Source of the DNA: Larsenimonas rhizosphaerae
GTDB lineage: Bacteria; Pseudomonadota; Gammaproteobacteria; Pseudomonadales; Halomonadaceae
DNA: 64,000 nucleotides
NCBI RefSeq assembly: GCF_023700005.1
Contig: NZ_JAMLJK010000003.1
Coordinates: 186,001 to 250,000, forward strand
Direction of reading: 5' to 3'
A model generated the notes under the pieces. That model saw only the letters and a program-made list of their open reading frames with translations, ran no database searches and was not told the DNA's origin. Shown piece by piece: positions 26,843 through 36,709 of this stretch. Both the position numbers and the translations under genes were made by a program. Position 1 is the first letter of the stretch. Each line of letters starts with the position of its first letter.

Positions 26843-27284
26843 GCAGCAATGGCCAGGCCATTGCCGGGTCAGTCTGTGCTGTTCGGCGCCGGACGGTCAA
26901 GTCCTGTTCGGTGCCTTAACCTTGCACAAAGGGATATTGAATCTGAACGATGTCTAAAAACGCGCATGAGCGCTTGATGGGAAAGCACCACGGGGAACCG
27001 CTACGGCCATTTGGCATGGCCCTGACGCGCTACCCATCAGCTCCACGCTGGCCCATCGTGAATACCGAAATGTGCCTGCACGTGACCTGCCGGCGGGAAT
27101 GGATTTTCTGGCAGAGGGAGGAGGGTAATTGCACGTTGTGGAAAACGCCTGGTTAATGCTTTCGACTTATAAAATTGAATCTTCCTTTTTAGTTGGGTTT
27201 TTATTAGATTTCGCCGCTTTATTTGATCGCCGGGAATGAAAAGTGGACTACGACGATAATAATCATGACGAAAGGAAGGGCAAC
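26843..27284. other. Intergenic region between thiC leader and SPFH gene
   Basis: Holds the divergent promoters of thiC (-) and the SPFH gene (+). A short palindrome caatggcc/ggccattg lies at 26848-26864. No gene is supported. Confidence 0.4.
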
Positions 27285-28664
27285 GTGCTCTGGGCATCAG
27301 GAGTGAAATTGCTGTCTGGAGGTCGAAAAGTGGTTGGGCTGGCCATCGCCTCGCTAGTGGCGCTTTGTTTGATTCTGGCCTCTTTTTTCACGACGGAACT
27401 CGGCTACACCTATGTTGTTCAAGACACTCTGTTTGGGTCCACACGCGTATTTACCGAGCCTGGCGTGCATTTCAAGGTGCCCATGTTCTCCAATGTATAC
27501 GTCTATGATCAGGCCATGACGCTTAACTTCGGCAACCAAGACAGCGGCGAAAAGGTTCGAGCGACACGTGAGCTTCCCGAGGTGCAGGTTCAGTTCGCGG
27601 ACACGTATACGTCTCGAATTCCGGCCACGTTCCGCTTCAGACTATCTTCCGATCCTCAGAAAATTATCGCTATGCACCGCGAATTTCGCGGATTTGACAA
27701 TCTGATCGATTCGCTTTTGATCAAAAATGCCAAAAACGTCACGGTCGTGACCGGTACGCAGTACACCGGCGAAGAGTTCTTTCAGGGTGGACTCAACAAG
27801 TTCAAGGTTCAGCTGGAAGATCAGCTTCAAAACGGGTTGTATGAAACCGAGCGCCGTCGGGTCGAAGTTGAGCAGACAGATATTGCTGCCGTTTCCTCGG
27901 TCAATGGCGATGGCGACCGACTCGAAAACAGGCGCCAACTCGTCTGGAAGAACATCATTTTAAAGGATAAGTCAGGCCAGGCTCGGCGCCTGGCTAACCC
28001 GTTGGAATCGTACGGTATTCAGGTTCGACAGGTCACGATCGGTCGTCCTGTTCCGGAGCAGCGCCTGGATGAGCTTTTGAGTCAGAAAAAGGCGCTTGTT
28101 GCCAAGCGCATCACGGCGATTCAAGCGCAGGAAACCGCCCGCGCCGAAGCCAAGACAGCGCAGCTTGAAAAGGAAATCGAAAGGGCGCGCGCGATTCAGG
28201 ATGCTCAGCGCACCAAGGAGCTGGCCATTATTGCAAAGCAGCGTGAGGTCGCGATGGAAGAGCAGCAGGCCAGGGTCGAGCAGGTGCGCAAGGAGAAGGA
28301 AAAAGCGGTCGCTGTGCTTGAAAAGCAGAAAGAGCTCGAAGTGGCGCGGTCAGAGCGCGATATTCAAAAGGCCAATGCAGACGCTGCAACCTATGCAGCG
28401 AAAGCCATTCGCGAAAAGGGGCTTGCCGAGGCCGATGTGACCCGAGCGCGTTTGCAGGCACGTCAGCAGGCAAAGGACATCTACCTGGCCGAAATTCAGC
28501 GTGATATTGCACGAGTCATGTACCCAGCCCTTAAAGATACGACTATTGATATGCCTGATTACTATGTGGCTGGCGGAGCGGGTTCGGGTGCGCCGTTGAG
28601 CAGTCTTGATGTGTTTACGACGCTTGGTGCGTTGAAGCAGCTTCAAAAGGACGAGGCGCCTTGA
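27285..28664 (+). CDS. Membrane-anchored SPFH/band 7 (prohibitin-like) protein
   Basis: A 459-residue protein with one N-terminal membrane segment (VVGLAIASLVALCLILASFF), a band 7/SPFH domain (YTYVVQDTLFGSTRVFTEPGVHFKVP... to SYGIQVRQVTIGRPVPEQ) and a long charged coiled coil rich in Ala, Glu and Lys (about residues 280-410). This is the layout of HflK/prohibitin-type scaffold proteins that form membrane rings. The start chosen is GTG 27285, because AAAGGAAGG lies six bases upstream; an in-frame GTG at 27243 would add 14 residues and lacks a good RBS. No NfeD partner gene lies beside it. A terminator follows. Confidence 0.8.
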   Translation: MLWASGVKLLSGGRKVVGLAIASLVALCLILASFFTTELGYTYVVQDTLFGSTRVFTEPGVHFKVPMFSNVYVYDQAMTLNFGNQDSGEKVRATRELPEVQVQFADTYTSRIPATFRFRLSSDPQKIIAMHREFRGFDNLIDSLLIKNAKNVTVVTGTQYTGEEFFQGGLNKFKVQLEDQLQNGLYETERRRVEVEQTDIAAVSSVNGDGDRLENRRQLVWKNIILKDKSGQARRLANPLESYGIQVRQVTIGRPVPEQRLDELLSQKKALVAKRITAIQAQETARAEAKTAQLEKEIERARAIQDAQRTKELAIIAKQREVAMEEQQARVEQVRKEKEKAVAVLEKQKELEVARSERDIQKANADAATYAAKAIREKGLAEADVTRARLQARQQAKDIYLAEIQRDIARVMYPALKDTTIDMPDYYVAGGAGSGAPLSSLDVFTTLGALKQLQKDEAP

Positions 28665-28742
28665 TTCCTTTTGTGCAACATATCAAAAACGCTGTGATTG
28701 CCCTGGTAGGGCTTTGTTATAGTCATGTTTAAAACTGGAGCT

Positions 28743-28776
28743 CGGCGCCCGCTATCGTGTGCGGGCGCCTTTTTTA
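28743..28776 (+). terminator. Rho-independent terminator after SPFH gene
   Basis: 9-bp stem ggcgcccgc / gcgggcgcc with an 8-nt loop, followed by TTTTTT. Confidence 0.88.
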
Positions 28777-28831
28777 ACGCTCAAATGTCGTACCGCCCAT
28801 CTTTCATGCTGCCGTTCAAAGGATTTTAACC

Positions 28832-29317
28832 ATGCCGTCTTTCGATATCGTCTCCGAGTTTGATAAACATGAAGCTGCCAATGCGGTGGATCAGGCCAAT
28901 CGAGAGATACAGACCCGTTTTGACTTCAAGGGCGTCAAGGCCAGCTTTACCCTGGAGGGAGAGGTGGTTCACCTTGAAGCCGAGGTGGATTTCCAGCTGC
29001 AGCAGATGCTGGATGTGCTGCGTAACAAGCTGATCAGCAGAAGCATCGATGCCCGCTGCATGGATGTGAAGGACCCCGAGCTGGCCGGCGTCAAGGCCCG
29101 TCAGGATGTGACCCTCAAGCAGGGACTTGAGCAGGAGGATGCCAAGCGCATCGTCAAGGAGATCAAGGCGTCAAAGGTCAAGGTTCAGGCCGCCATACAG
29201 GGTGACAAGGTTCGCGTGACCGGCAAGAAGCGTGATGACCTTCAGCAGGTCATGGCGCTGCTTCGTGGCGAGCAGGGGCCGGATCTGCCGCTGCAGTTCA
29301 ACAATTTCCGCGACTAG
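28832..29317 (+). CDS. yajQ: YajQ-family cyclic-di-GMP-binding protein
   Basis: A 161-residue protein of the YajQ (DUF520) family. The match is full length from MPSFDIVSEFDKHE through IQTRFDFKGV, RSIDARCMDVKDPE and IQGDKVRVTGKKRDDLQ to FNNFRD. Members are two-ferredoxin-fold proteins; homologues in Xanthomonas bind c-di-GMP and act with transcription factors. The usual length is about 160 residues. Transcribed alone. Confidence 0.95.
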   Translation: MPSFDIVSEFDKHEAANAVDQANREIQTRFDFKGVKASFTLEGEVVHLEAEVDFQLQQMLDVLRNKLISRSIDARCMDVKDPELAGVKARQDVTLKQGLEQEDAKRIVKEIKASKVKVQAAIQGDKVRVTGKKRDDLQQVMALLRGEQGPDLPLQFNNFRD

Positions 29318-29357
29318 ATGTCTGACAGGCAGGGGCATCCCTGGCATTGATTCCGAA

Positions 29358-29384
29358 CGCGCCGCCCCGGTATGGGGCGGCGCG
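29358..29384 (+). terminator. GC-rich hairpin after yajQ
   Basis: Perfect 11-bp inverted repeat cgcgccgcccc / ggggcggcgcg with a 5-nt loop, 40 bases after the yajQ stop. There is no T-run, so terminator function is uncertain. Confidence 0.45.
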
Positions 29385-29457
29385 CTTGCAGGTGCCTGCG
29401 GTCAGCGGTGCGACAAGGCATCGCGCCCATTACTTTCCATTCATCATGAGGTGACCC

Positions 29458-30324
29458 ATGGCGACGCTTTTATCACGGCGAGTAATCAACCAGTATCCGG
29501 CCCATCGCGATGACATCGGCTCGCTGATTACCCGTCGGCCGTTACCGGGGCCCGGGATCGATCAGCTTGATCCGTTTCTTTTTCTCAATCACCACGGGCC
29601 GCAAACCTATCCGCCCGGCAATGCCGGTCTGCCGTTCGGGCCCCATCCGCACCGTGGCTTTGAAACCGTCACGTTTATCCTTGAGGGGGCACTTGCCCAC
29701 GCCGACAGTGCGGACCATCACAGCGTGATAGAGGCGGGCGGGGTTCAGTGGATGACCGCTGGCAGTGGCATTGTCCATGCCGAGGTCTCTCCGCCGTCAT
29801 TCATGGCGGAGGGGGGCGCGCTCGAGATACTGCAGCTGTGGATCAACCTGCCGGCTCGGCTGAAAATGTCGCCTCCCCGCTACCAGGGATTGAGCCGGGA
29901 TGAGGTGCCTGTCATCTCGCCGGCATCCGGTGTGACACTGCAATTGATTGCCGGTGCGTGGGAAACGCATGCCGGGCCGGTGGACTCCCTGACCGGTATC
30001 TTCATGAGTACGGTAACGCTGGTGCCCGGGGCCCGGGTAACGCTGCCGGCTCCTGCCGGGCGGGCCGTCTTTTTATACATGGTCAGGGGGGCGGCTTCCC
30101 TTGAGGGAGATGTACTGAAGACGCACCACCTGATCGAGCTTGACCGCACCGGGGACGCGCTGACTCTGACGGCGCAGGAGCACACCACGCTGCTGTTTGG
30201 CCATGGCGATGTCATTGATGAGCCGGTCACTGCCAGGGGGCCGTTTGTGATGACGTACCCTGAGGAAATCCAGGTGGCCATCGACGACTATTACGCCGGC
30301 CGGTTCGGTGGGCTGACTCCTTGA
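29458..30324 (+). CDS. Pirin-family protein
   Basis: A 288-residue bicupin of the pirin family. The N-terminal cupin has the metal-binding motif GPHPHRGFETVTFILEG and the later HxE (IVHAEVSPP); a C-terminal pirin_C domain follows (ARVTLPAPAGRAVFLYMVRG). Some bacterial pirins are quercetin dioxygenases, others affect redox signalling; the role here is unknown. GAGGTG lies upstream of the ATG. No operon partner. Confidence 0.88.
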   Translation: MATLLSRRVINQYPAHRDDIGSLITRRPLPGPGIDQLDPFLFLNHHGPQTYPPGNAGLPFGPHPHRGFETVTFILEGALAHADSADHHSVIEAGGVQWMTAGSGIVHAEVSPPSFMAEGGALEILQLWINLPARLKMSPPRYQGLSRDEVPVISPASGVTLQLIAGAWETHAGPVDSLTGIFMSTVTLVPGARVTLPAPAGRAVFLYMVRGAASLEGDVLKTHHLIELDRTGDALTLTAQEHTTLLFGHGDVIDEPVTARGPFVMTYPEEIQVAIDDYYAGRFGGLTP

Positions 30325-30443
30325 CGGGGGCCGGGGCGTGACAACAGGGCGCAGTCGCGGGACCACTTGTTCGGATTATACTTTAGTAGAGTTATTTGAA
30401 GGTCCGTGCCGAGTCATGTCGTCTTCCCGCGAGGAGCTGCGCC

Positions 30444-32060
30444 GTGTGGTATCAACATTATGACCCCTTGAACCATGCCGTACTGTCGGCATGCGTGGCT
30501 GCATTGCCGATTGTCTTTTTCCTGCTTGCCCTGACGCTGCTGAAATGGAAGGCGCTGACAGCGGCTGCCGTGACGCTGGTCATGTCGGCGCTGATGGCGG
30601 CGCTGTTGTTTCACATGCCGATGCCGGCGATTGTGATGTCGGCTTTGCTGGGGATCGCCAACGGTCTGTGGCCGGTGGGGTATATCGTGGTGATGGCGGT
30701 CTGGTTGTATCGGCTGGCAGTCAAAAGCGGCAAGTTCGATATCATCCGTGGCAGCATTGCCGGTATTTCCACGGATCAGCGTATTCAGGTGCTGCTGATT
30801 GCCTTCTGCTTCGGCGGGTTTCTGGAAGGGGCTGCGGGGTTTGGCGTGCCGATTGCCATTTGTGCGGCGCTGTTGGTGGAACTGGGCTTCAAGCCCCTTC
30901 GCGCTGCGATGCTGTGTCTGGTCGCCAATGCCGCTGCAGGGGGCTACGGTGCCATTGGTATTCCCATCATTGTCGGGGCGCGCCAGGCCGGTCTGACACC
31001 GTTTGATCTGGCCCCGATGCTGATCGTCATCCTGCAGCTGGCAACGCTCTTCATTCCGGCGTTGCTGGTGCTGATCCTTGATGGGGTGCGTGGACTGCGG
31101 GAAACCTGGCCGGCCGTTGTGCTGGTTGGCATTCTGTTTTCAGGGCTGCAGTCCGCCACTCTTTACCTGCTGGGCCCCGAGCTGGTGGATATTCTTCCTC
31201 CGGTCGTCACCATGGGCGGGCTGGCGCTGCTCATGCGGGTCTGGCGGCCGCGGCGAGTTTATCGGGTAGAGGGCGCACCGGCACCGGCTGCCGGTCGCTT
31301 CAGCGCAAGAGCGGTGCTTCTGGCGTGGTCGCCGTTTTACATTCTGACCGGCGTTATTCTTGTCTGGAGCCTGCCCTGGTTCAAGGCACTGTGGGCCCAG
31401 GGGGGCGCGCTGTCGGAAGCCGTTGTCCGTCTTCCAGTGCCCTGGCTTGATCGTGCGGTGGCTGAACAGCCGCCCATTGCCGCGGCCGTTCATCCGCTGC
31501 CTGCCGTCTGGACGCTGGATATCGTCGGGGCGGCCGGTTCGGCCATTCTGCTGTCCGTCATGATCACCGTCGCCGTGACACGAGGCCTCAGGGCGAGCGA
31601 CGCCATGAACCAATTAAAGGCTACCCTGACCGAGCTGCGCACACCGTTGATGACGATCTGCCTGGTCATGGCCGTGGCGTACGTGGCCAACTTCTCCGGT
31701 ACATCCTCGACGCTCGGGCTGGCGCTGGCAGAAGCCGGGCGGGCCTTCCCGCTGATTTCACCGGGCATCGGCTGGCTGGGCGTATTCATTACCGGGTCCG
31801 TGGTCAACAACAATGTACTGTTTGCCCATTTGCAGGCCGTTACCGCCGAGCAGCTGGATATTGCCTCTGCGCTACTGGTGGTTGCCAATACCAGTGGCGG
31901 GGTCATGGCCAAGGTGATTTCGCCGCAGTCGATTGCGATTGCGGCCGGTGCGGTGGGGCTGGTTGGGCAGGAGTCGGCCATCATGCGACTGACTCTGAAA
32001 TACAGTCTGTGGCTACTGGCCTATGCCGGGGCATGCACGCTGGCGCTATCGCTGCTATAG
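30444..32060 (+). CDS. lctP: L-lactate permease, LctP family
   Basis: A 538-residue polytopic inner-membrane carrier of the LctP/LldP family. It has 12 or more hydrophobic segments, the N-terminal WYQHYDPLNHAVLSACVAALP typical of the family, the FGGFLEGAAGFGVPIAI block and FSGTSSTLGLALAEAGRAFP near the C-terminal end. GTG 30444 is preceded by GAGGAG and gives the usual N terminus; an in-frame TTG at 30396 would add 16 charged residues. No lld dehydrogenase genes adjoin. Confidence 0.9.
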   Translation: MWYQHYDPLNHAVLSACVAALPIVFFLLALTLLKWKALTAAAVTLVMSALMAALLFHMPMPAIVMSALLGIANGLWPVGYIVVMAVWLYRLAVKSGKFDIIRGSIAGISTDQRIQVLLIAFCFGGFLEGAAGFGVPIAICAALLVELGFKPLRAAMLCLVANAAAGGYGAIGIPIIVGARQAGLTPFDLAPMLIVILQLATLFIPALLVLILDGVRGLRETWPAVVLVGILFSGLQSATLYLLGPELVDILPPVVTMGGLALLMRVWRPRRVYRVEGAPAPAAGRFSARAVLLAWSPFYILTGVILVWSLPWFKALWAQGGALSEAVVRLPVPWLDRAVAEQPPIAAAVHPLPAVWTLDIVGAAGSAILLSVMITVAVTRGLRASDAMNQLKATLTELRTPLMTICLVMAVAYVANFSGTSSTLGLALAEAGRAFPLISPGIGWLGVFITGSVVNNNVLFAHLQAVTAEQLDIASALLVVANTSGGVMAKVISPQSIAIAAGAVGLVGQESAIMRLTLKYSLWLLAYAGACTLALSLL

Positions 32061-32105
32061 GCGGTGATGTGCGTCGCGACCGTGATGGCAGACGACAGGC
32101 ATCCG

Positions 32106-33074
32106 TCAGCGGTGCCTGTCACTGTAAAGGCGCTGCTCTCGCCAGCCCGGCGCGTTTTCGCGCTGACCGGGAGTGCGTCGAAAGCGCTTGTATTCCCACT
32201 GGTATTGCACCGGATCCAGCGCGATGGCTGCCTCGACGCTGGCATTGACGCCGGCAGCCGAGCTGACGTCATCCGTGTCATACACCCGCTCATCGGCGGC
32301 AAGAAAATGAATCTCGAACCCGTCGCCGCCGGGACGCCGTCGCGCAACGCCGGTGACGACTCTGGCATCAGTACGGGCGACCAGTTTGGGCAGCAGAGTG
32401 GCGGTATAGGCCGGTCGGCCGAAAAAGTCAGCAAAGACGCCGCTGCCCCAGCTCGGTACCTGGTCGGGCAGGATGCCGATGGCTTCGCTGCGTTTCAGGG
32501 CCTTCAGAAGGGCCGAGACGCCCCGAGGCGTGGTGGGGACCAGTGATGCGCCCATGCGTTCACGGCCATGCCGGATGACCGGGTCCAGCGGGGCAATTCG
32601 GGGGGGTTCGTACATGGCTGTAAACGGGAAGTGACTCGAGAGCCAGAAGTTAAGGACTTCCCAGTTTCCAAAATGCGGGGCCAGTACAATGACGCCACGG
32701 CCGCTGGCTCGGGCCTGGTCCAGCAGCTCACGGCCGTGAACGGCCTTGATGGATGCCTCGACGTGTTCGGGCGGGGCCATCCAGGCAAACCCGAATTCCA
32801 TGACGGTCGCAATGGAGTGGGTCAGGCTTTCCCGTGCCATTCGGCGATGGGTATCACGGTCAAGCGTGGGGTAGGCCTGTGCCAGGTTGACCCGGGTAAT
32901 GCGCCGCTCGCGGGCGGCGAGGGTGCGATAGACCGGCTCGATCCGTTGGGTCAGCCGCCACAGTCGGGCCGTGGTCGAGGTGGACAGGTATCGCCACAGG
33001 CGGCCGATGACGGCGGCCTGCAGGCGGTCTTTGGCGGTAGACAGTCGTTGTGTCAGCTGGGAAAAGGTGCTCAT
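32106..33074 (-). CDS. LpxL/HtrB-family lysophospholipid acyltransferase
   Basis: A 322-residue late acyltransferase-like protein with the HX4E catalytic motif in APHFGNWE, the downstream ILPDQVPSWGSGVFADFFG block, and a C-terminal YQWEYKRFR. Members add secondary acyl chains to lipid A or related lipids. It is one of two such proteins in the window (the other at 46622). The start ATG 33074 gives MSTFSQLTQRL; a longer frame to 33131 overlaps the upstream VOC gene. The VOC gene ends 13 bases upstream, so the two probably form an operon. Confidence 0.85.
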   Translation of the reverse strand: MSTFSQLTQRLSTAKDRLQAAVIGRLWRYLSTSTTARLWRLTQRIEPVYRTLAARERRITRVNLAQAYPTLDRDTHRRMARESLTHSIATVMEFGFAWMAPPEHVEASIKAVHGRELLDQARASGRGVIVLAPHFGNWEVLNFWLSSHFPFTAMYEPPRIAPLDPVIRHGRERMGASLVPTTPRGVSALLKALKRSEAIGILPDQVPSWGSGVFADFFGRPAYTATLLPKLVARTDARVVTGVARRRPGGDGFEIHFLAADERVYDTDDVSSAAGVNASVEAAIALDPVQYQWEYKRFRRTPGQRENAPGWREQRLYSDRHR

Positions 33075-33087
33075 GGCAGCCCGTATA

Positions 33088-33486
33088 TCAGGCGGAAGTG
33101 GACGATGTGCGAACCGGGCGTGCCAGTTCAACCAGATTGCCGTCCGGGTCCCTCACATAAAAGGACGTCAGTTCGCCGGCGGCACCATGCCTGGGAACGG
33201 GGCCTTCCTCGATGGTGATATTCAATGCTTCAAGATGGCGTGTCAGTTCATCGACCGGCAGGGCGCTGATGAAGCACAGATCGGCACTGCCAGGCGTTGG
33301 CCGCGACGCCCGTGGGTGGGCCTCGAAGTCCGGACCGTGCAGTTTGATCTGAACACTGCCGGCGACCAGAAAGACACGGCCCTGTTCGCCATAGCGAACA
33401 TCCAGGCCGAAGACACGGGTGTAGAAGTCCACGGTTCTGTCGATGTCGGCGACGTTGAGTACCAGATGATCAAGTCGAGTCAGCAT
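33088..33486 (-). CDS. VOC-superfamily (glyoxalase-like) protein
   Basis: A 132-residue single vicinal-oxygen-chelate domain: LTRLDHLVLNVADIDRTVDFY at the start, then GSVQIKLHG, LCFISALPVDE and TSFYVRDPDGNLVELA. Metal ligands fit His in DHLVL, His in KLHG and Glu in LVELA. Activity is unknown (lyase, dioxygenase or isomerase are all possible). Start ATG 33486 with GAGG upstream; TTG 33492 is possible. Co-transcribed with the acyltransferase gene. Confidence 0.85.
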   Translation of the reverse strand: MLTRLDHLVLNVADIDRTVDFYTRVFGLDVRYGEQGRVFLVAGSVQIKLHGPDFEAHPRASRPTPGSADLCFISALPVDELTRHLEALNITIEEGPVPRHGAAGELTSFYVRDPDGNLVELARPVRTSSTSA

Positions 33487-33698
33487 GGGCAATAACCTCG
33501 CTGGGGCCGGGACCCGCCCGGTGCGGCGCGCTATTTACGCGTAATATCACTACTTTACTGAAATTTTTTCGTTATTTCCTGCCGCGTTTGACGGGGCAGG
33601 CTCCATACTTGCTTCACAGGCGGCAGGCCGTCAGGATAGCGCGCCGACCGCGACACCACCTTGATACACGATTTCATGGCAGTTATTGGGAGACATGC

Positions 33699-34067
33699 AT
33701 GCGTACCCTGTTTAAAACGGTTCTATTGCTGGCCGCACTGATGACCATCTGGCTTGCCTTGCTGGGCGGCGGTGGTCGTGCGTTGACCTCGGGTGCGGTG
33801 ATTTTCATGATCTGGGGTGTGTCCCCCTATGCGGTGCTTTGGTCACTGGATCGGTGGCTCATGAAAGGTGCCGCGCCGCGGGTCATGCTGGCGCTGGCGC
33901 TGCTGATAAGCCTGCCGGGTATCTATGCGTATCTGGATATCATCTTTTTTCATCCGCACAACGATGGGGGGTTCACCTTTTTGATCACCCCGTTCATTCA
34001 GTGGATCATGGTGGTCGCCGGCGGTGGTGGCGTGTACTGGCTGCAGTACCGCCGGCGCATGAGCTGA
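33699..34067 (+). CDS. Small membrane protein
   Basis: A 122-residue protein with about four hydrophobic segments (FKTVLLLAALMTIWLALLGG, SGAVIFMIWGVSPYAVLW, VMLALALLISLPGIYAYL, TPFIQWIMVVAGGGGVYWL). The ATG at 33699 follows GGGAGAC. Family not recognised. Convergent with the epimerase gene, three bases apart. Confidence 0.65.
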   Translation: MRTLFKTVLLLAALMTIWLALLGGGGRALTSGAVIFMIWGVSPYAVLWSLDRWLMKGAAPRVMLALALLISLPGIYAYLDIIFFHPHNDGGFTFLITPFIQWIMVVAGGGGVYWLQYRRRMS

Positions 34068-34069
34068 TG

Positions 34070-35335
34070 TCAGCGCAGCGTTTCGGGGTGGCGTTTCAGC
34101 CACTGAGCTGCGGTAGGTGCCTGGGGCAGGCGCGGGAACAGGGTTGCTTGAAGCGCATGATAAATATCCGGCTTGCCTGACCAGACGGTCGTGGAGGGCT
34201 GGTTGTATCGATCCAGCTCGTGATGCCAGCTGCCGTGATGTCGGTCAATCAGGTGCAGATCAATATAATCCCAGAAGGTGCGGTACCAGTGCTCGTACAC
34301 CGCGTGGCCGGTGCGGGCAAGTAGTGCGGCGGCGGTACAGACGCCTTCCGCCATGACCCAGTGCATGCGTTCATGCGCAACAGGCTGCTGTGCCCAGTCC
34401 AGGGTGTAGACCATGCCGGGAGCGCCATCAGCGGACCAGCCTGCAAGGGCTGCGTCGAACAGTGCAGCCGCATCGCGGGCGAGCCAGTCCGGCGCCGTCC
34501 CTTCGTTCTTCAGCAGGGCCGCTTCAAGGTTGATCAATAATCGAGACCACTCAAGGCCATGGCCGGGGGTGACGCCGTAGGGGCGGAACGGGTCGCCGGG
34601 CTTGTCCTGGTTGTAGTCGCGCAGTGGCTGCCAGGCGTCATCGAAATGCTCGATCACATGATAACCGGCGTGGCGCGCATTATCGTGAATGAGGCGTTCG
34701 GCAATGGACAGGGCGCGGTAGCGCCATGCGGGGGCATTCAGTGCATCGGCAATGGCCAGAAAGGCTTCCACCGAATGCATATTGCTGTTGGCGCCGCGGT
34801 AGGCTTCGCCCTCGGTCCAGAAACGGTCACTGTTTTCACGCATTGCGCCTTCATCATCACTCCAGAAGTGGGTGTCGATGATATGGCAGGCGTCGTTCAG
34901 AAGCTCATGCGCGCCGGGCCGCCCTGCCTGGGTGGCTGATGCTGCCGCCAGTCCGACAAAGGCATGCAGGTAGGCTTCCTTGGTATCGCTGGCCCCCGGC
35001 TCCTGAACTTCCGAAAACCAGCCGCCGGCCTCGTCATCATGAAACAGGGTGGTCAGCGCCTTCAGGCCATGATCCACCAGCTCCGCAGCTCCCGGAATAC
35101 CCTGCAGGGCCGCCAGGGCGTAGACATGTGTCATGCGTGCAGTGACCAGTGTCTGAGGCCGACAGGCATTGTCCAGCCGCCCCTGTTCGTCCAGCCAGCC
35201 GAAGCCGCCATCAGGCAGGCGAGCGGCCTTGCCGAAGGCAATCAGCTGGTGCGTCTGTTCCCTGAGCCAGAGGTGATGCTCCGGTTGATCAAGCCAGTAG
35301 GTAGTGAATGTTCCGGTAAACGACTGCGCTGACAT
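34070..35335 (-). CDS. AGE-family sugar epimerase/isomerase
   Basis: A 421-residue (alpha/alpha)6-barrel protein of the N-acylglucosamine 2-epimerase family. Family features are GFGWLDEQGRLDNA with TARMTHVYALA, the GGWFSEVQ block, NSNMHSVEAFLAIADA, and EWSRLLINLEAALL with C-terminal GSWHHELD. The overall length and the RMTHVYA/NMHSVEA histidines fit YihS-type aldose-ketose isomerases (mannose or sulfoquinovose isomerase-like) better than RnBP. The substrate is not decided. Start ATG 35335 has AAGGAG upstream; a longer frame to 35422 has no RBS. Followed upstream by the oxygenase gene on the same strand. Confidence 0.82.
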   Translation of the reverse strand: MSAQSFTGTFTTYWLDQPEHHLWLREQTHQLIAFGKAARLPDGGFGWLDEQGRLDNACRPQTLVTARMTHVYALAALQGIPGAAELVDHGLKALTTLFHDDEAGGWFSEVQEPGASDTKEAYLHAFVGLAAASATQAGRPGAHELLNDACHIIDTHFWSDDEGAMRENSDRFWTEGEAYRGANSNMHSVEAFLAIADALNAPAWRYRALSIAERLIHDNARHAGYHVIEHFDDAWQPLRDYNQDKPGDPFRPYGVTPGHGLEWSRLLINLEAALLKNEGTAPDWLARDAAALFDAALAGWSADGAPGMVYTLDWAQQPVAHERMHWVMAEGVCTAAALLARTGHAVYEHWYRTFWDYIDLHLIDRHHGSWHHELDRYNQPSTTVWSGKPDIYHALQATLFPRLPQAPTAAQWLKRHPETLR

Positions 35336-35370
35336 GATGGCTCCTTGACAAGGGTAGTAATAGGCGGTGC

Positions 35371-36027
35371 TCAGTGGGCAGGGTCGATGCGCCCACCCTG
35401 TGAGGCATTGCGGCGAAACCATCCGGCGATGCTGGCTCGGCTATGATGCGTTGGCAGCACTTCGTGGGGAATGGTTTCCGATAGAAAGCAGACCAGGGTG
35501 CCTGCTTCAGGGCGTACCCGGCCGATTTCGCGGTCGGTGTCGTGTTCGTCAAACAGCACCATCTCTCCACCGCCGTCAGCCGGCCAGTCCTCGTTCAGAT
35601 ACAGCACGGTCGAGACCATGCGATTGGCTCGGTTCCTGAAGCTGTCCACGTGTTTCTTGTAGAAGGTTCCGGCCGGATAGCGAGCGAAATGGGCCTCGAA
35701 TTCCAGAAGTCCCAGAAACAGGCTGTAGTTCAGGGCCTGGCGGAAGTGCTCCATGCGCATCAGCCAGTCCTGCTGTGCCGGCCCTGCCGGGTTGAGCCAG
35801 TAAATGCTGTCGCCACGAATATCATCGCGCAGCTGGTGGTCCTGGCCGCGCCCGATGCCGGCTCGGCTGAGCTGGTCGTGCTCATGCAGATGATCCAGCT
35901 CCAGGCGAAGGGCCTGAATGTGCTCTTGGCTGATGGCCTGGTGCTGTACGCCCCAGCCAAACGCCACAAGCTGGTCGATCAGTGCATCCTGACCGTCAAT
36001 GGTCACGGGGGCGTCGGGGGTGGTCAT
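35371..36027 (-). CDS. 2-oxoglutarate/Fe(II)-dependent oxygenase, prolyl-hydroxylase type
   Basis: A 218-residue P4H/EGL-9-like oxygenase. The iron ligands are the HxD in FYKKHVDSF and a distal His in ETIPHEVLP; the 2OG-binding Arg is in [32 protein letters not shown] is the typical strand-turn. Related bacterial enzymes hydroxylate prolines in proteins such as EF-Tu; the target is unknown here. The start overlaps the stop of the upstream NudL gene by 4 nt, so they are translated together. Confidence 0.85.
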   Translation of the reverse strand: MTTPDAPVTIDGQDALIDQLVAFGWGVQHQAISQEHIQALRLELDHLHEHDQLSRAGIGRGQDHQLRDDIRGDSIYWLNPAGPAQQDWLMRMEHFRQALNYSLFLGLLEFEAHFARYPAGTFYKKHVDSFRNRANRMVSTVLYLNEDWPADGGGEMVLFDEHDTDREIGRVRPEAGTLVCFLSETIPHEVLPTHHSRASIAGWFRRNASQGGRIDPAH

Positions 36028-36665
36028 GAATCGGTATCCTGTTGATAGGGGCGCTTGCGCCTGGGGGGGCGAGGGCGAAGATCACCCGCTGTGGGCGGAT
36101 GTGACAGACTGACATCCACATGAAACCCCACGCGCAGCAACTCGATGATCATCATGGCGGACAGCCCCCAGAGCTGGGTGTCAGCCACGGTATAGCTGGG
36201 TACATAGAGTGTATCGGCGTTATCGAGTTCGATGACATCGGTCCAGGCGCGGTCATCGTCGATCAGTCGGGCCAGCGGAATTTCCAGCAGTCGGTCGATT
36301 TCCGCGGGGTTGATGGCAAGGGTTGGCTGGGCGGGAATCAGCCCGACAAACGGTGTCACGATAATGCCATTGATTGAAATGCAGTCACTCAGCCGGCCGA
36401 TGAGGGTAATACTGGTGCGAGGCAGCCCGATTTCCTCTTCGGTTTCCCGCAGGGCGCATTCCTCCAGGGTTTCACCCGGGTCCAGCTTGCCCCCTGGAAA
36501 GGCTACCTGGCCGGCGTGGCTTGAAAGCCTGGCACTGCGCTGGGTCAGCAGCAGGCGGGGTTCTGGTTCATCATGCAGGGGAATCAGAACGGCGGCCCGC
36601 GGGCGCTCCCCCTTTATACGTTGAGGGTGATAGGCTTGCAGTCGTTGCTCAAGGGTCTTTAACAT
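36024..36665 (-). CDS. nudL: CoA pyrophosphatase, Nudix family (NudL/YeaB-like)
   Basis: A 213-residue Nudix hydrolase. The Nudix box runs from [14 protein letters not shown] to [10 protein letters not shown], preceded by the CoA-pyrophosphatase-specific stretch [21 protein letters not shown]. It is expected to cleave CoA and its derivatives to phosphopantetheine and 3',5'-ADP. It is first of a minus-strand group with the oxygenase and epimerase genes. Divergent from the zinc-ribbon Nudix gene, 44 bases away. Confidence 0.88.
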   Translation of the reverse strand: MLKTLEQRLQAYHPQRIKGERPRAAVLIPLHDEPEPRLLLTQRSARLSSHAGQVAFPGGKLDPGETLEECALRETEEEIGLPRTSITLIGRLSDCISINGIIVTPFVGLIPAQPTLAINPAEIDRLLEIPLARLIDDDRAWTDVIELDNADTLYVPSYTVADTQLWGLSAMMIIELLRVGFHVDVSLSHPPTAGDLRPRPPRRKRPYQQDTDS

Positions 36666-36709
36666 GCCGAACGTTTTCCTGACATTCTACCAGGCACGGG
36701 AGCGCCATC